From positions 1 to 64,000 of the forward strand of contig DDGC01000007.1 in NCBI GenBank assembly GCA_002337455.1: a DNA stretch of 64,000 nucleotides. Direction: 5' to 3'. The notes under the pieces are model-generated. The model was not told the origin of the DNA. It saw only the letters and a list, made by a program, of their open reading frames with translations, and did no database searches. The DNA comes from Rhizobiales bacterium UBA1912. GTDB taxonomy: Bacteria > Pseudomonadota > Alphaproteobacteria > Rhizobiales > Devosiaceae. The translations under genes were made by a program, and so were the position numbers. Positions 27,996 through 37,218 of this stretch are shown in pieces (the first letter of the stretch is position 1; each line of letters opens with the position of its first letter).

Positions 27996-29609
27996 ATGCG
28001 CAGTCTCAATCGGCTCACCAGATTTTTCTCGGTCCTGTTCCTTGTCGTGCTCGCTGCGTTGTCGGCTGGAAGCACACAAGCTCAAACAGTCTCGGAAACC
28101 GTCCCGACCCTCTATGACGCCAGCCTTGGCGAATTGCGTGACGCCGTTGCGGCGCTGGTGGCGAGCGGTGAGGATGGCGCCCTACCCATCCTGCGCGCGC
28201 TTGGCGACGGGGCGCTCCATGAAGCCGACAATGGCGGCATCTTCATCGAGACCGGACGCAACCAATTCACCGATGCCCTGACGGGTGAGGCGGCCGATCT
28301 CGACATTACCGGGGAGATGAGCGTCATCCGGATCAACAATTCGCTGCGGCGCGACATAGCGGCGGCGATCGGCAGCCTGACGCTGATGAGCGACAATCCG
28401 GCCACCCGCCGGTCTGCAGCGCAGCAGATGATTTCCAGCCCTGACGAGGGCAATCTCGAATTGCTCGACACCGCCATCGCCGCCGAGGAAGATGCGGGGG
28501 TGCGCACCATCATGGAGCAGGCGCGAGCCGCGACGCTTCTGGAAACCGACATCGAAGGCGACGCGTTCGAGGAGGCTGTCGACACCATCGCGGTGCGTGG
28601 CGACCGTACGGCGCTATCGATCCTCAGTTCGGCTCGGGGGGGAGCGAGTGAAGCCCAGCTCGTCATTCTCGATGCCGGGATCGCCCAGATCAACCAGTCC
28701 CTGGCCATCTGGAGCGTGGGGCAGAACGTCTGGTACGGCATCTCGCTTGGCTCGGTGCTTCTTCTGGCCGCCATCGGTCTTGCCATCACGTTCGGAGTGA
28801 TGGGCGTCATCAACATGGCGCATGGCGAGATGGTCATGCTGGGCGCCTATGTCACCTTCGTCGTTCAGGAAATCATCCGCACGACCAGCCCGGGCCTTTT
28901 CGACTATTCGCTGGCCATCGCCATCCCGACGGCGTTCCTCGTCACGGCGATGATCGGCATCGCCATAGAGCGCGGCATCATCCGCTGGCTCTATGGGCGG
29001 CCTCTGGAAACGCTTTTGGCCACATGGGGTCTTTCGCTCATCATCCAGCAGGGCGTGCGCACCATTTTCGGCGCCACCAACCGCGAAGTGGGCAATCCCT
29101 CGTGGATGTCGGGCGCCTTCGAGCTTGGCGGGCTGGCGATCACCTGGAACCGGATGTGGATCGTCGTCTTTGCGATCGTCGTCTTTGCCCTGCTGCTTCT
29201 GGTTCTCAACCGTACCGCACTCGGCCTGCAGATGCGGGCTGTAACCCAGAACCGGCGTATGGCATCGGCCATGGGCATAAGAACCCCGTGGGTCGACGCG
29301 ATGACCTTCGGGCTCGGGTCGGGTGTGGCGGGGCTGGCCGGGGTCGCTTTGAGCCAGATCGACAACGTCTCGCCCAATCTCGGGCAGGGCTACATCATCG
29401 ACAGCTTCATGGTCGTGGTGTTCGGCGGGGTCGGCAATCTTTGGGGAACACTGGTCGGCGCGCTCACGCTGGGCATCGCCAACAAGTTCCTTGAGCCCTA
29501 TGCCGGGGCTGTCCTGGCCAAGATCCTGATCCTCGTCCTCATTATCCTCTTCATCCAGCGCCGCCCGCGTGGGCTGTTCGCGCTGAAGGGAAGGGCGGTG
29601 GAAGCATGA
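27996..29609 (+). CDS. urtB: Urea ABC transporter permease UrtB
   Basis: The 537-residue protein has a signal-like first helix, an exported domain of about 220 residues (DASLGELRDAVAALVASG, RNQFTDALTGEAADLDITG), and then a LivH-type permease with about eight membrane helices. The signature GVMGVINMAHGEMVMLGAY and FGGVGNLWGTLVGALTLGIA are visible. This long N-terminal domain is typical for UrtB and absent in LivH. The stop overlaps a small frame that reaches urtC. Confidence 0.95.
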   Translation: MRSLNRLTRFFSVLFLVVLAALSAGSTQAQTVSETVPTLYDASLGELRDAVAALVASGEDGALPILRALGDGALHEADNGGIFIETGRNQFTDALTGEAADLDITGEMSVIRINNSLRRDIAAAIGSLTLMSDNPATRRSAAQQMISSPDEGNLELLDTAIAAEEDAGVRTIMEQARAATLLETDIEGDAFEEAVDTIAVRGDRTALSILSSARGGASEAQLVILDAGIAQINQSLAIWSVGQNVWYGISLGSVLLLAAIGLAITFGVMGVINMAHGEMVMLGAYVTFVVQEIIRTTSPGLFDYSLAIAIPTAFLVTAMIGIAIERGIIRWLYGRPLETLLATWGLSLIIQQGVRTIFGATNREVGNPSWMSGAFELGGLAITWNRMWIVVFAIVVFALLLLVLNRTALGLQMRAVTQNRRMASAMGIRTPWVDAMTFGLGSGVAGLAGVALSQIDNVSPNLGQGYIIDSFMVVVFGGVGNLWGTLVGALTLGIANKFLEPYAGAVLAKILILVLIILFIQRRPRGLFALKGRAVEA

Positions 29610-29728
29610 GGCTGACCATGGATATCGCAATTTTGCGCGCCCTTGGCGCGAACCTGTGTCCCGCCTCGACAAAGAAGAGGGCCAGTAACGATCGCCGCGG
29701 GTCCGGGCAGCGGAGGGCCGCGCCATGA
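29606..29728 (+). CDS. Possible 40-residue small protein bridging urtB and urtC
   Basis: An open frame begins with an ATG overlapping the urtB stop (ATGA, 29606-29609) and ends with a TGA overlapping the urtC ATG (ATGA, 29725-29728). It would read MRLTMDIAILRALGANL, then a basic stretch with KKRASNDRR and GSGQRR. Both overlaps are of the kind used for translational coupling, and there are no internal stops across the whole gap. It may instead be chance: stops are rare in GC-rich DNA. No homologue is recognised. If translated it would help ribosomes reach urtC. Confidence 0.4.
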   Translation: MRLTMDIAILRALGANLCPASTKKRASNDRRGSGQRRAAP

Positions 29729-30948
29729 TCACTGGCAAGATCTTTGAAAAACTCGGAGCAAAGGCCATCTGGGTGGTCGCCATATTGCTGGTGGTCGCGA
29801 TTGCAGTTCCGTTATCGAACTTGATGCTGCCGGCTGGCCATCCCTTGCGGGTGCCCAACTATCTCGTGCCCTTGATGGGCAAATACCTGACCTATGCCAC
29901 CCTCGCCTTGGCTCTCGATCTGGTCTGGGGTTATTGCGGCATTCTTTCGCTCGGGCATGGCGCGTTCTTTGCGCTGGGCGGCTATGCCATGGGCATGTAT
30001 CTGATGCGCCAGATCGGCACGCGTGGCGTTTATTCCAATGCCGAGTTGCCCGATTTCATGGTGTTTCTGGGCTGGCAGGAGCTTCCCTGGTACTGGCAGG
30101 GGTTCGACATGTTCTGGTTTGCAGCCATCATGATGGCGTTCGTGCCGGGACTGCTGGCCTTCATTTTCGGCTGGTTCGCCTTCAGGAGCCGGGTGACCGG
30201 AGTTTATCTCTCAATCATCACACAGGCGCTGACCTATGCCTTGATGCTGGCCTTTTTCCGCAACGATATGGGGTTTGGCGGCAATAACGGGCTGACCGAT
30301 TTCCGCGACATTCTGGGTGCGCCGATCTCGGCGGCGTCTACCCGCGCTACGCTGTTTGCTGCCTCGGCCATTCTTCTGGCGCTGTGTTTTATCCTGTGCT
30401 CGCTGATCGTTCGCTCAAAGCTCGGCAAGGTGATGGTGGCCGTGCGCGATGCGGAAAGCCGGACGCGGTTCATCGGCTATCGGGTGGAAAACGTAAAACT
30501 CTTTGCCTTTACCGTTTCGGCGGTGATGGCCGGGCTTGCCGGGGCGCTCTATGTGCCGCAGGTCGGCATCATCAACCCCGGAGAATTTGCACCGGCGAAC
30601 TCCATCGAAGTGGTGATCTGGACGGCGGTCGGTGGACGTGGAACGCTTGTCGGGCCGATCATCGGCGCCGTTATCGTCAATGCGGCAAAATCCTATTTCA
30701 CCGGCACATTCGCCGATCTGTGGCTGTTTATTCTGGGCGGCATGTTCGTGTTCGTGACGCTGTTCATGCCCAAGGGAATCGTGGGCATTTTTACCTCAGC
30801 CTGGACGGCAATCAGGCAGCGTCGCGCCTCGGACACTTTCGAGAAGGGTGCCGGGCCCACGCCGGGACCGGCCACCGACAGCGTGCCGATCGAGCGGCAC
30901 GAGCATGACGATGCGCCCGAGGGCGCCAGACCCTCGCCGGCGGAGTAA
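29725..30948 (+). CDS. urtC: Urea ABC transporter permease UrtC
   Basis: The 407-residue LivM-type permease has about nine or ten membrane helices. Family features include LALDLVWGYCGILSLGHGAF, WFAFRSRVTGVYLSIITQAL, NNGLTDFRDILG and EVVIWTAVGGRGTLVGPIIG. It pairs with UrtB to form the membrane channel. The C-terminal tail is polar and acidic. urtD follows six bases after the stop. Confidence 0.96.
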   Translation: MITGKIFEKLGAKAIWVVAILLVVAIAVPLSNLMLPAGHPLRVPNYLVPLMGKYLTYATLALALDLVWGYCGILSLGHGAFFALGGYAMGMYLMRQIGTRGVYSNAELPDFMVFLGWQELPWYWQGFDMFWFAAIMMAFVPGLLAFIFGWFAFRSRVTGVYLSIITQALTYALMLAFFRNDMGFGGNNGLTDFRDILGAPISAASTRATLFAASAILLALCFILCSLIVRSKLGKVMVAVRDAESRTRFIGYRVENVKLFAFTVSAVMAGLAGALYVPQVGIINPGEFAPANSIEVVIWTAVGGRGTLVGPIIGAVIVNAAKSYFTGTFADLWLFILGGMFVFVTLFMPKGIVGIFTSAWTAIRQRRASDTFEKGAGPTPGPATDSVPIERHEHDDAPEGARPSPAE

Positions 30949-30953
30949 GCGAA

Positions 30954-31709
30954 ATGGTTGATACACTGCGCGACAGTTCACTCCTCTATCTCGACGGCGT
31001 CACCGTTTCTTTCGACGGGTTTAAAGCGCTCAATTCCCTCTCGCTGATCGTGCAGCGGGACGAATTACAGGCCATCATCGGTCCCAATGGGGCGGGCAAG
31101 ACGACGATGATGGACATCGTGACAGGCAAGACCCGGCCCGACACCGGCGAAGTGTTTTTTGAAGGCTCGGTCGATCTGACCAAACGGGATGAAACCGAGA
31201 TCGCCAATCTGGGCATCGGGCGCAAGTTTCAGAAGCCCACAGTGTTCGAGAGCCACACGGTCTGGGACAACATCGAACTGTCTCTCAAAAAACCACGCGG
31301 GGTGTTTTCATCCTGGCTTTATACGCGCGATGCGACCGACACCGATCGCATCGCAGAGATACTGGATATTGTCCGGCTGTCGCACAGGAAGGACGATTAT
31401 GCTGCCGATCTGTCTCACGGGCAAAAGCAGTGGCTCGAGATCGGCATGCTGCTTGCTCAGGATCCCAAGCTGCTTCTGGTCGACGAGCCGGTGGCCGGCA
31501 TGACAGATGCAGAAACCGAGGAGACCTCGAAACTGCTCAAGTCGATTGCCCGGCATCACTCGGTCGTCGTTGTAGAGCACGACATGAGTTTCGTGCGCGA
31601 TCTCGATTGCCGGGTGACGTGTCTGGCCGAAGGTGCTGTGCTTGCGCAGGGCTCGCTCGCGCATGTTTCGGCCGATCCGCTGGTCATCGAACGCTATCTG
31701 GGACGCTGA
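30954..31709 (+). CDS. urtD: Urea ABC transporter ATP-binding protein UrtD
   Basis: The 251-residue ABC ATPase has Walker A GPNGAGKTTMMDIVTG, the signature-like LSHGQKQWLEIGMLLA, Walker B LLLVDEPVAGMT, and an H-loop in VVVVEHDMSFVR. LivG-like UrtD energises urea import with UrtE. It ends one base before the urtE ATG. Confidence 0.96.
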   Translation: MVDTLRDSSLLYLDGVTVSFDGFKALNSLSLIVQRDELQAIIGPNGAGKTTMMDIVTGKTRPDTGEVFFEGSVDLTKRDETEIANLGIGRKFQKPTVFESHTVWDNIELSLKKPRGVFSSWLYTRDATDTDRIAEILDIVRLSHRKDDYAADLSHGQKQWLEIGMLLAQDPKLLLVDEPVAGMTDAETEETSKLLKSIARHHSVVVVEHDMSFVRDLDCRVTCLAEGAVLAQGSLAHVSADPLVIERYLGR

Positions 31710-31710
31710 C

Positions 31711-32412
31711 ATGACGACACTGACCGTTACCGATGTCGACCTTCACTATGGCGCCGCGCAGGCGCTCAAGACGGTTTCGATCACCGCCCAGCCCAACAAG
31801 ATAACCTCGGTCCTGGGGCGCAATGGCGTTGGGAAGTCCTCGCTGTTGCGCGCCATAACCGGGACGCATCCGATTTCAGGCGGCACGATCAAACTCGAGG
31901 ATTTCGAGCTCAAGAGAATCCCACCCTATACGCGGGCGCGAATGGGCATTGGATATGTGCCGCAGGGGCGCGAGATCTTCCCGCTGCTTACGGTCAAGGA
32001 GAACCTCCTCACCGGCTACGCGCCGCTCAAGGCCAAGGACCGGTCGATCCCCGATACAATCTTTGAGCTGTTTCCGGTGCTCAAATCCATGCTGGGCCGC
32101 CGGGGCGGCGATCTTTCGGGTGGGCAGCAACAGCAGCTGGCCATAGGGCGGGCTCTGGTGACGCGTCCCAATCTTCTGGTGCTCGATGAACCCACTGAAG
32201 GCATCCAGCCCTCGATCATCAAGGATATCGGGCGGGCACTGCAGTTTCTGCGCGACGAGATGGGTATGACCATCCTTCTGGTCGAACAATATCTCGATTT
32301 CTGCCGCGAATTGAGTGACCATATCTATGTCATGGATCGGGGGGAGATCATGCATTCGGGTCCCGCTGCCGATCTCGACGATCCCAACGTCAAACGGCAT
32401 TTGATGGTCTGA
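31711..32412 (+). CDS. urtE: Urea ABC transporter ATP-binding protein UrtE
   Basis: The 233-residue LivF-like ABC ATPase has Walker A GRNGVGKSSLLRAITG, signature LSGGQQQQLAIGRALV, Walker B LLVLDEPTEGIQPSI, and MTILLVEQYLDF. It is the second ATPase of the heterodimer with UrtD. The start at 31711 immediately follows urtD. Its stop overlaps the ureD ATG (TGATG), coupling transport and urease maturation. Confidence 0.96.
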   Translation: MTTLTVTDVDLHYGAAQALKTVSITAQPNKITSVLGRNGVGKSSLLRAITGTHPISGGTIKLEDFELKRIPPYTRARMGIGYVPQGREIFPLLTVKENLLTGYAPLKAKDRSIPDTIFELFPVLKSMLGRRGGDLSGGQQQQLAIGRALVTRPNLLVLDEPTEGIQPSIIKDIGRALQFLRDEMGMTILLVEQYLDFCRELSDHIYVMDRGEIMHSGPAADLDDPNVKRHLMV

Positions 32413-33251
32413 TGCTCGAAAGTCCGGTTTTCCAAGGCGGTGACGCACCCCAATTGCAGCGGGCTGAGGGCGAAGGCCGGATCGCGACAAAGGCGCGCGG
32501 CGATCAGTCAGTCCTCGATACGCTCTATCAATCGGGCTGTGGCAAAATTCGGGTGCCCAAAGCCTATGGCAACTGGCTTGAAGCCGTACTCATCAATACA
32601 TCCGGAGGTCTGACCGGCGGCGACAGGATGGCGTGGTCGGCGACGGCTGCAGCTGAGACGCATCTGGTGATCACCACCCAGGCCTGCGAGCGCATTTATC
32701 GCTCCACCGGCGGCGCGGCGCGTGTTGCATCCGCCCTGACTATCGAGGGGGGCGCCCGGCTCGACTGGCTGCCCCAAGAAACCATTGTGTTCGACGGCTC
32801 GGCGCTGGAGCGGACAATCGATGTCGATATGGCCGGCGACGCGATTTTTCTCGGCCTCGAAGCGATTATCCTGGGGCGCGAAGCGCATGGCGAGGATGCG
32901 GTGTCAGCGACGATCTCCGATCGCTGGCGCGTGCGGCGGGATGGGGAACTCATTCATGCCGAAGCTGCCCGGCTCGATGCGAACGACAGCTTGGCGCGGG
33001 ACAATTCGGCCCTACTGGCCGGAGCAAGGGCGTACGGAACGCTTTGTTATGTTTCCAGGGATGCCGAACGGCATGTCGACCGGCTCAAGGCTCTTGTGGC
33101 CGATCACGCCAGCGCCGGTGTATCGCGCATCGGGGACAAGATCGTGCTGCGGGCGACGGGCCGCTCGGGCTATCATCTGCGCAAAATCATCATGCCGGCA
33201 ATCGCCGCGCTTGCGGGCGCAGGGGCTGTTCCCAAGCTCTGGTCGCTATAA
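32412..33251 (+). CDS. ureD: Urease accessory protein UreD
   Basis: The 279-residue protein has UreD motifs: GKIRVPKAYGNWLEAVLINT, SGGLTGGDRMAW, TTQACERIYRSTGGAARVAS and LDWLPQETIVFDGSALERTI. UreD binds apo-urease and helps channel nickel to the active site with UreF and UreG. Overlap with urtE shows direct co-transcription of import and urease genes. Confidence 0.95.
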   Translation: MLESPVFQGGDAPQLQRAEGEGRIATKARGDQSVLDTLYQSGCGKIRVPKAYGNWLEAVLINTSGGLTGGDRMAWSATAAAETHLVITTQACERIYRSTGGAARVASALTIEGGARLDWLPQETIVFDGSALERTIDVDMAGDAIFLGLEAIILGREAHGEDAVSATISDRWRVRRDGELIHAEAARLDANDSLARDNSALLAGARAYGTLCYVSRDAERHVDRLKALVADHASAGVSRIGDKIVLRATGRSGYHLRKIIMPAIAALAGAGAVPKLWSL

Positions 33252-33264
33252 AAAGGGAGGCAAC

Positions 33265-33567
33265 ATGAACCTCACACCGAGGGAAAAAGACAAGCTTCTG
33301 GTCTCGATGGCCGCCATGGTGGCGCGGCGCCGGCTCGAGCGCGGCGTCAAGCTCAACCACCCCGAGGCCATAGCGCTGATCACCGATTTCGTCATCGAGG
33401 GTGCCCGCGACGGGCGTCCGGTTGCCGAGCTGATGGAAGCGGGCGCGCATGTGATTTCCCGCGATCAGGTGATGGAGGGTATTGCCGAGATGATCCACGA
33501 CATTCAGGTCGAAGCGACCTTTCCCGACGGGACCAAACTCGTCACCGTCCATTCTCCCATCCGCTAA
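33265..33567 (+). CDS. ureA: Urease gamma subunit
   Basis: The 100-residue protein starts MNLTPREKDKLLVSMAAMVA after GGGAGG and has the invariant gamma features ERGVKLNHPEAIALITDFV and EGARDGRPVAELM. It is full length. It forms the (alpha-beta-gamma) trimer with UreB and UreC. Confidence 0.98.
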   Translation: MNLTPREKDKLLVSMAAMVARRRLERGVKLNHPEAIALITDFVIEGARDGRPVAELMEAGAHVISRDQVMEGIAEMIHDIQVEATFPDGTKLVTVHSPIR

Positions 33568-33579
33568 GGAGCCCATCTG

Positions 33580-34170
33580 ATGCTCAAACGTCTCTTGACT
33601 GCGTTCGCGCTCGTTATCGTCGGCACGGCCCCGGCCTTTGCCCATCTCGATCCTCTCGAACACGGCTCGTTTGCCGCCGGGTTCAGCCACCCGCTGTTCG
33701 GGCTCGATCATATCCTAGCCATGATCGCGGTGGGCCTGTGGGCTGCCTCGGTTGGTGGCAAGGCATTGTGGGCGGTGCCGACGGCCTTTGTCGCCACCAT
33801 GGCTGTGGGATTTGGCGCGGCGTTGCTGGGCATGCCGCTGCCGTTCGTCGAGCCGGTCATTTTAGCTTCGGTGATCTTTATCGGCGTCATGGTCGCCCTC
33901 GCGCTACCACTGCCCACAGTGGGCGTCGCCGCTGTGGTAGCGTTCTTTGCGCTGTTTCACGGCCATGCGCATGGCGGGGAAATGGGCGAAGCGGGCGCGC
34001 TCGGTTACGCCGCCGGATTTCTCGCCGCCACAGCGCTGCTGCATGCGGTCGGAGTTGCGGCGGGGGTTGGGGTGGGTCGCGTTCTCGCGACGGCCCGCGG
34101 CGCAATAGCCACACGGATCGCTGGCGGGCTTACCGCGCTTGGCGGGCTGTGGCTGGCTATCTCAGGTTAA
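33580..34170 (+). CDS. ureJ: HupE/UreJ-family nickel permease candidate
   Basis: The 196-residue membrane protein starts with a signal-like helix, then HLDPLEHGSFAAGFSHPLFG with GLDHILAMIAVGLWA, the HupE/UreJ motif HPxxGxDHxxAM. Five to six further hydrophobic segments follow, with HGHAHGGEMGE between two of them. The family imports nickel or cobalt, so its position between ureA and ureB fits supply of urease nickel. Confidence 0.9.
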   Translation: MLKRLLTAFALVIVGTAPAFAHLDPLEHGSFAAGFSHPLFGLDHILAMIAVGLWAASVGGKALWAVPTAFVATMAVGFGAALLGMPLPFVEPVILASVIFIGVMVALALPLPTVGVAAVVAFFALFHGHAHGGEMGEAGALGYAAGFLAATALLHAVGVAAGVGVGRVLATARGAIATRIAGGLTALGGLWLAISG

Positions 34171-34179
34171 GGACAGACG

Positions 34180-34491
34180 ATGATTCCGGGCGAAATTATC
34201 CCAAAAGCCGGCGAAATCGAACTCAATGCGGGTCGCGAAACGGTAACGCTCGAGGTCGCCAACACCGGAGACCGGCCCATTCAGGTGGGCAGCCATTACC
34301 ATTTTTTTGAAACCAACGCCGGGCTTGCGTTCGAAAGAGCGCGCGCCCGCGGCATGCGGCTCGATATTGCGGCCGGTACGGCCGTGCGGTTCGAGCCGGG
34401 CCAGACCCGGGAAGTGAACCTTGTGGCGCTCGATGGCGATCGACGGGTTTTCGGCTTTCGCCAGATGGTCATGGGACCGCTGGACCGATGA
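34180..34491 (+). CDS. ureB: Urease beta subunit
   Basis: The 103-residue protein begins MIPGEIIPKAGEIELNAGRE and carries VQVGSHYHFFE-like QVGSHYHFFETN and a C-terminal RQMVMGPLDR. It is full length for a separate beta subunit. It is separated from ureC by an antisense gene and a terminator of that gene, which is unusual. Confidence 0.97.
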   Translation: MIPGEIIPKAGEIELNAGRETVTLEVANTGDRPIQVGSHYHFFETNAGLAFERARARGMRLDIAAGTAVRFEPGQTREVNLVALDGDRRVFGFRQMVMGPLDR

Positions 34492-34520
34492 AATGAGGCC
34501 GGTCGGCATCCATTGCGGGC

Positions 34521-34553
34521 AAAAAAAGAGGCGAGGTGCCGTGGCACCCCGCC
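34521..34553 (-). terminator. Terminator of the antisense acidic gene
   Basis: On the minus strand the hairpin GGCGGGGTGCC/GGCACCTCGCC is followed by TTTTTTT, 24 bases after the stop at 34577. On the plus strand the A run comes first, so it should not stop ureB transcription strongly. Confidence 0.8.
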
Positions 34554-34576
34554 CTCCAACTTTGTCTTATCGACGC

Positions 34577-35254
34577 TTATTGCGCCACTTCGCCTTCAAC
34601 AGACGCGTCCGCATCGGCTTCACCTTCAACGCTCATGTCGGATTCCATGGCGTCGTCGGTCAGTCCGGCGTCTTCAGCCGCCTCTGCCTCAGCCGAATTC
34701 TGGCTGTCGACAAAAACCGTCAGCGAACCATCGGCCTGTGTCCAGACACCGACAACCTCGCTCTCGGTATAGCCTTCGGCTTCGAGAGCAGCCGTGATGT
34801 CGGCGTTACCCGAAATGTTGGACTGCAGCAGGTCGATATCGGCCTGGAAATCACCACGCGATTCCGCGAAGGCGTCGGCGGTAAATTCGCCGTCCTCGCC
34901 AAGCGAGGAGATTTCGACGATTTCGATCTCGGTATCGGCAGTGACAGCCGAGAAGTCGGCAGTGCCGGCGCCGTGGATCGCATCGTCAAGATTGGCGTAG
35001 GTGTAGCCACCGGCCGAAGCATCGGCATCCACGCCAACGCTCGTTTCACCAGCGCCTTCAGCAGGCATGCCAGCGTCAACGCCGACATCAACCCCAGCGT
35101 CGACTCCAACATCTGCGTTGGCGTCTTCACCACCCAGTTCGGTCTGGACGCCGCCATCAAGGGTGACACCAGCGTCGGCATCCTGGGCGAGGGCTGCAAA
35201 CGGCATCGACAAAGTCAGAGCCGTTCCAAGAGCAAGAGCAGAGAGCTTATTCAT
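34577..35254 (-). CDS. Very acidic exported protein encoded antisense between ureB and ureC
   Basis: The 225-residue product has a signal peptide (NKLSALALGTALTLSMPFAA). A long low-complexity Asp/Gly/Val stretch follows (DVGVDAGVDVGVDAGMPAEG). The central region is a more ordinary fold (YANLDDAIHGAGTADFSAV, TDTEIEIVEISSLGEDGEF-like). The C-terminal tail is acidic, repeating DA, EG and SVEGE units. There are almost no basic residues. GGAG favours the ATG at 35254 over one at 35260. No family is recognised. It has its own promoter direction and terminator, so it splits the urease operon. Confidence 0.75.
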   Translation of the reverse strand: MNKLSALALGTALTLSMPFAALAQDADAGVTLDGGVQTELGGEDANADVGVDAGVDVGVDAGMPAEGAGETSVGVDADASAGGYTYANLDDAIHGAGTADFSAVTADTEIEIVEISSLGEDGEFTADAFAESRGDFQADIDLLQSNISGNADITAALEAEGYTESEVVGVWTQADGSLTVFVDSQNSAEAEAAEDAGLTDDAMESDMSVEGEADADASVEGEVAQ

Positions 35255-35412
35255 TTTCATTCTCCGTTTGAGTTCGGTTTTACCGCCCCTCTGGAGCCTA
35301 CAAACGAGCAAACTGCCCTGCGGTTGCATTTTGTTTTTGGGCAATCGGACGCACTCAAACTGGACCACGCCTGCCCAAAAGCCGCAATTTTACCTGTGAC
35401 GAGGAGCTGATA

Positions 35413-37125
35413 ATGGCTGCCAGAATTTCCCGCGCGCTTTACGCCGACATGTACGGCCCAACGACCGGCGACAAGGTGCGGCTGGCTGATACCGAGCTGT
35501 TCATCGAAGTCGAAAAGGACTTCACGCTCTATGGCGAGGAGGTCAAGTTCGGCGGCGGCAAAGTGATCCGCGACGGGATGGGTCAATCCCAGGTTACCCG
35601 TGCGGCGGGCGCTGTCGATACGGTGATCACCAACGCGCTGATCGTCGACCACACCGGAATTTACAAAGCCGATATCGGCCTCAAGGACGGCATGATCGCG
35701 GCGATCGGCAAGGCTGGCAATCCCGACACCCAGCCCGGCGTGAACATCATCGTGGGGCCGGGAACCGAGGCGATTGCGGCCGAAGGCAAGATCGTGACCG
35801 CCGGCGGGTTTGACGCACATATCCATTTTATCTGTCCCCAACAGATCGAGGAAGCCCTGACTTCGGGACTAACCACCATGCTGGGCGGCGGCACCGGGCC
35901 TGCGCATGGCACGCTGGCCACCACATGCACGCCCGGCGCATGGCATCTGGGGCGGATGATCCAATCGTTCGATGCGTTTCCCATGAACATAGCGCTGGCC
36001 GGCAAGGGCAATGCCTCAAAGCCCGAAGCGCTAGTCGAAATGATCATGGGGGGCGCCGCGGCCCTCAAGCTGCACGAAGACTGGGGAACGACGCCCGCTG
36101 CTATCGACAACTGCCTTTCGGTCGCCGATGCCTATGACGTGCAGGTGATGATCCACACCGATACGCTCAATGAATCGGGCTTCGTCGAAGACACAATCAA
36201 TGCCTTCAAGGGCCGTACCATCCACGCCTTTCATACCGAGGGGGCGGGCGGTGGGCACGCGCCCGACATCATCAAGGTGTGCGGGCTCGAAAACGTCATC
36301 CCCTCATCGACCAATCCCACCCGTCCCTATACGCGCAACACGCTGGCCGAGCATCTCGACATGCTGATGGTCTGCCACCATCTCGATCCTTCGATTGCCG
36401 AGGACGTGGCGTTTGCGGAAAGCCGTATCCGCAAGGAAACCATTGCCGCCGAAGACATCCTGCACGATATTGGCGCGTTCTCGATCATCTCCTCGGACAG
36501 CCAGGCTATGGGCCGGGTGGGCGAGGTCATCATCCGAACCTGGCAGACCGCAGACAAGATGAAGCGCCAACGCGGACCCTTGCCGGAGGAGGCCGGGGAC
36601 AACGACAATTTCCGGGTGAAGCGCTACATCGCCAAATATACGATCAATCCGGCCATCGCCCATGGAATTTCGACCCATATCGGGTCGATCGAGGTTGGCA
36701 AGCGGGCCGATATGGTGGTCTGGAACCCGGCGTTCTTTGGAGTGAAACCCGAGTTGGTGCTTCTGGGCGGAATGATCGCTACCGCCCCGATGGGCGATCC
36801 CAACGCGTCGATTCCGACGCCGCAGCCCATGCATTACCGGCCCATGTTCGGCGCCTATGGCAAGGCCATTGCCAACACTTCGGTGACCTTCGTTTCCAAG
36901 GCAGCGCTCGATAACGGGCTCAAGGACAATCTTGGCGTCGATAAATCCATGCTGGCGGTCGACAACACAAGGGGCGGTATCGGCAAGTCCGCGATGATCC
37001 ACAACAGCGCCACGCCGGAGGTGACCGTCGATCCGGAAACCTACGAAGTTCGGGCCGACGGGGAATTGCTGACGTGTGAGCCAGCAGACATCCTGCCCAT
37101 GGCGCAGCGGTATTTCCTGTTTTAG
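35413..37125 (+). CDS. ureC: Urease alpha subunit (catalytic)
   Basis: The 570-residue protein is the catalytic subunit that hydrolyses urea to ammonia and carbamate at a two-nickel site. Conserved parts are YGPTTGDKVRLADTELFIEV, GFDAHIHFICPQQ with the HxH nickel ligands, GGGTGPAHGTLATTCTPG, the carbamylated lysine in LKLHEDWGTTP (Lys219), HTDTLNESGFVEDTI, and the flap cysteine-histidine in LMVCHHLDPSI (Cys321-His322). It is separated from ureB by about 920 bases. Confidence 0.98.
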   Translation: MAARISRALYADMYGPTTGDKVRLADTELFIEVEKDFTLYGEEVKFGGGKVIRDGMGQSQVTRAAGAVDTVITNALIVDHTGIYKADIGLKDGMIAAIGKAGNPDTQPGVNIIVGPGTEAIAAEGKIVTAGGFDAHIHFICPQQIEEALTSGLTTMLGGGTGPAHGTLATTCTPGAWHLGRMIQSFDAFPMNIALAGKGNASKPEALVEMIMGGAAALKLHEDWGTTPAAIDNCLSVADAYDVQVMIHTDTLNESGFVEDTINAFKGRTIHAFHTEGAGGGHAPDIIKVCGLENVIPSSTNPTRPYTRNTLAEHLDMLMVCHHLDPSIAEDVAFAESRIRKETIAAEDILHDIGAFSIISSDSQAMGRVGEVIIRTWQTADKMKRQRGPLPEEAGDNDNFRVKRYIAKYTINPAIAHGISTHIGSIEVGKRADMVVWNPAFFGVKPELVLLGGMIATAPMGDPNASIPTPQPMHYRPMFGAYGKAIANTSVTFVSKAALDNGLKDNLGVDKSMLAVDNTRGGIGKSAMIHNSATPEVTVDPETYEVRADGELLTCEPADILPMAQRYFLF

Positions 37126-37218
37126 GTCTGCCGGGGCAAGCACCGAGGGTCGCATCTGGCTTTCGGAAAGGATCGGTCCTATAGAGGGATCGTACTATCC
37201 ATCCGCATACGACCCTCC

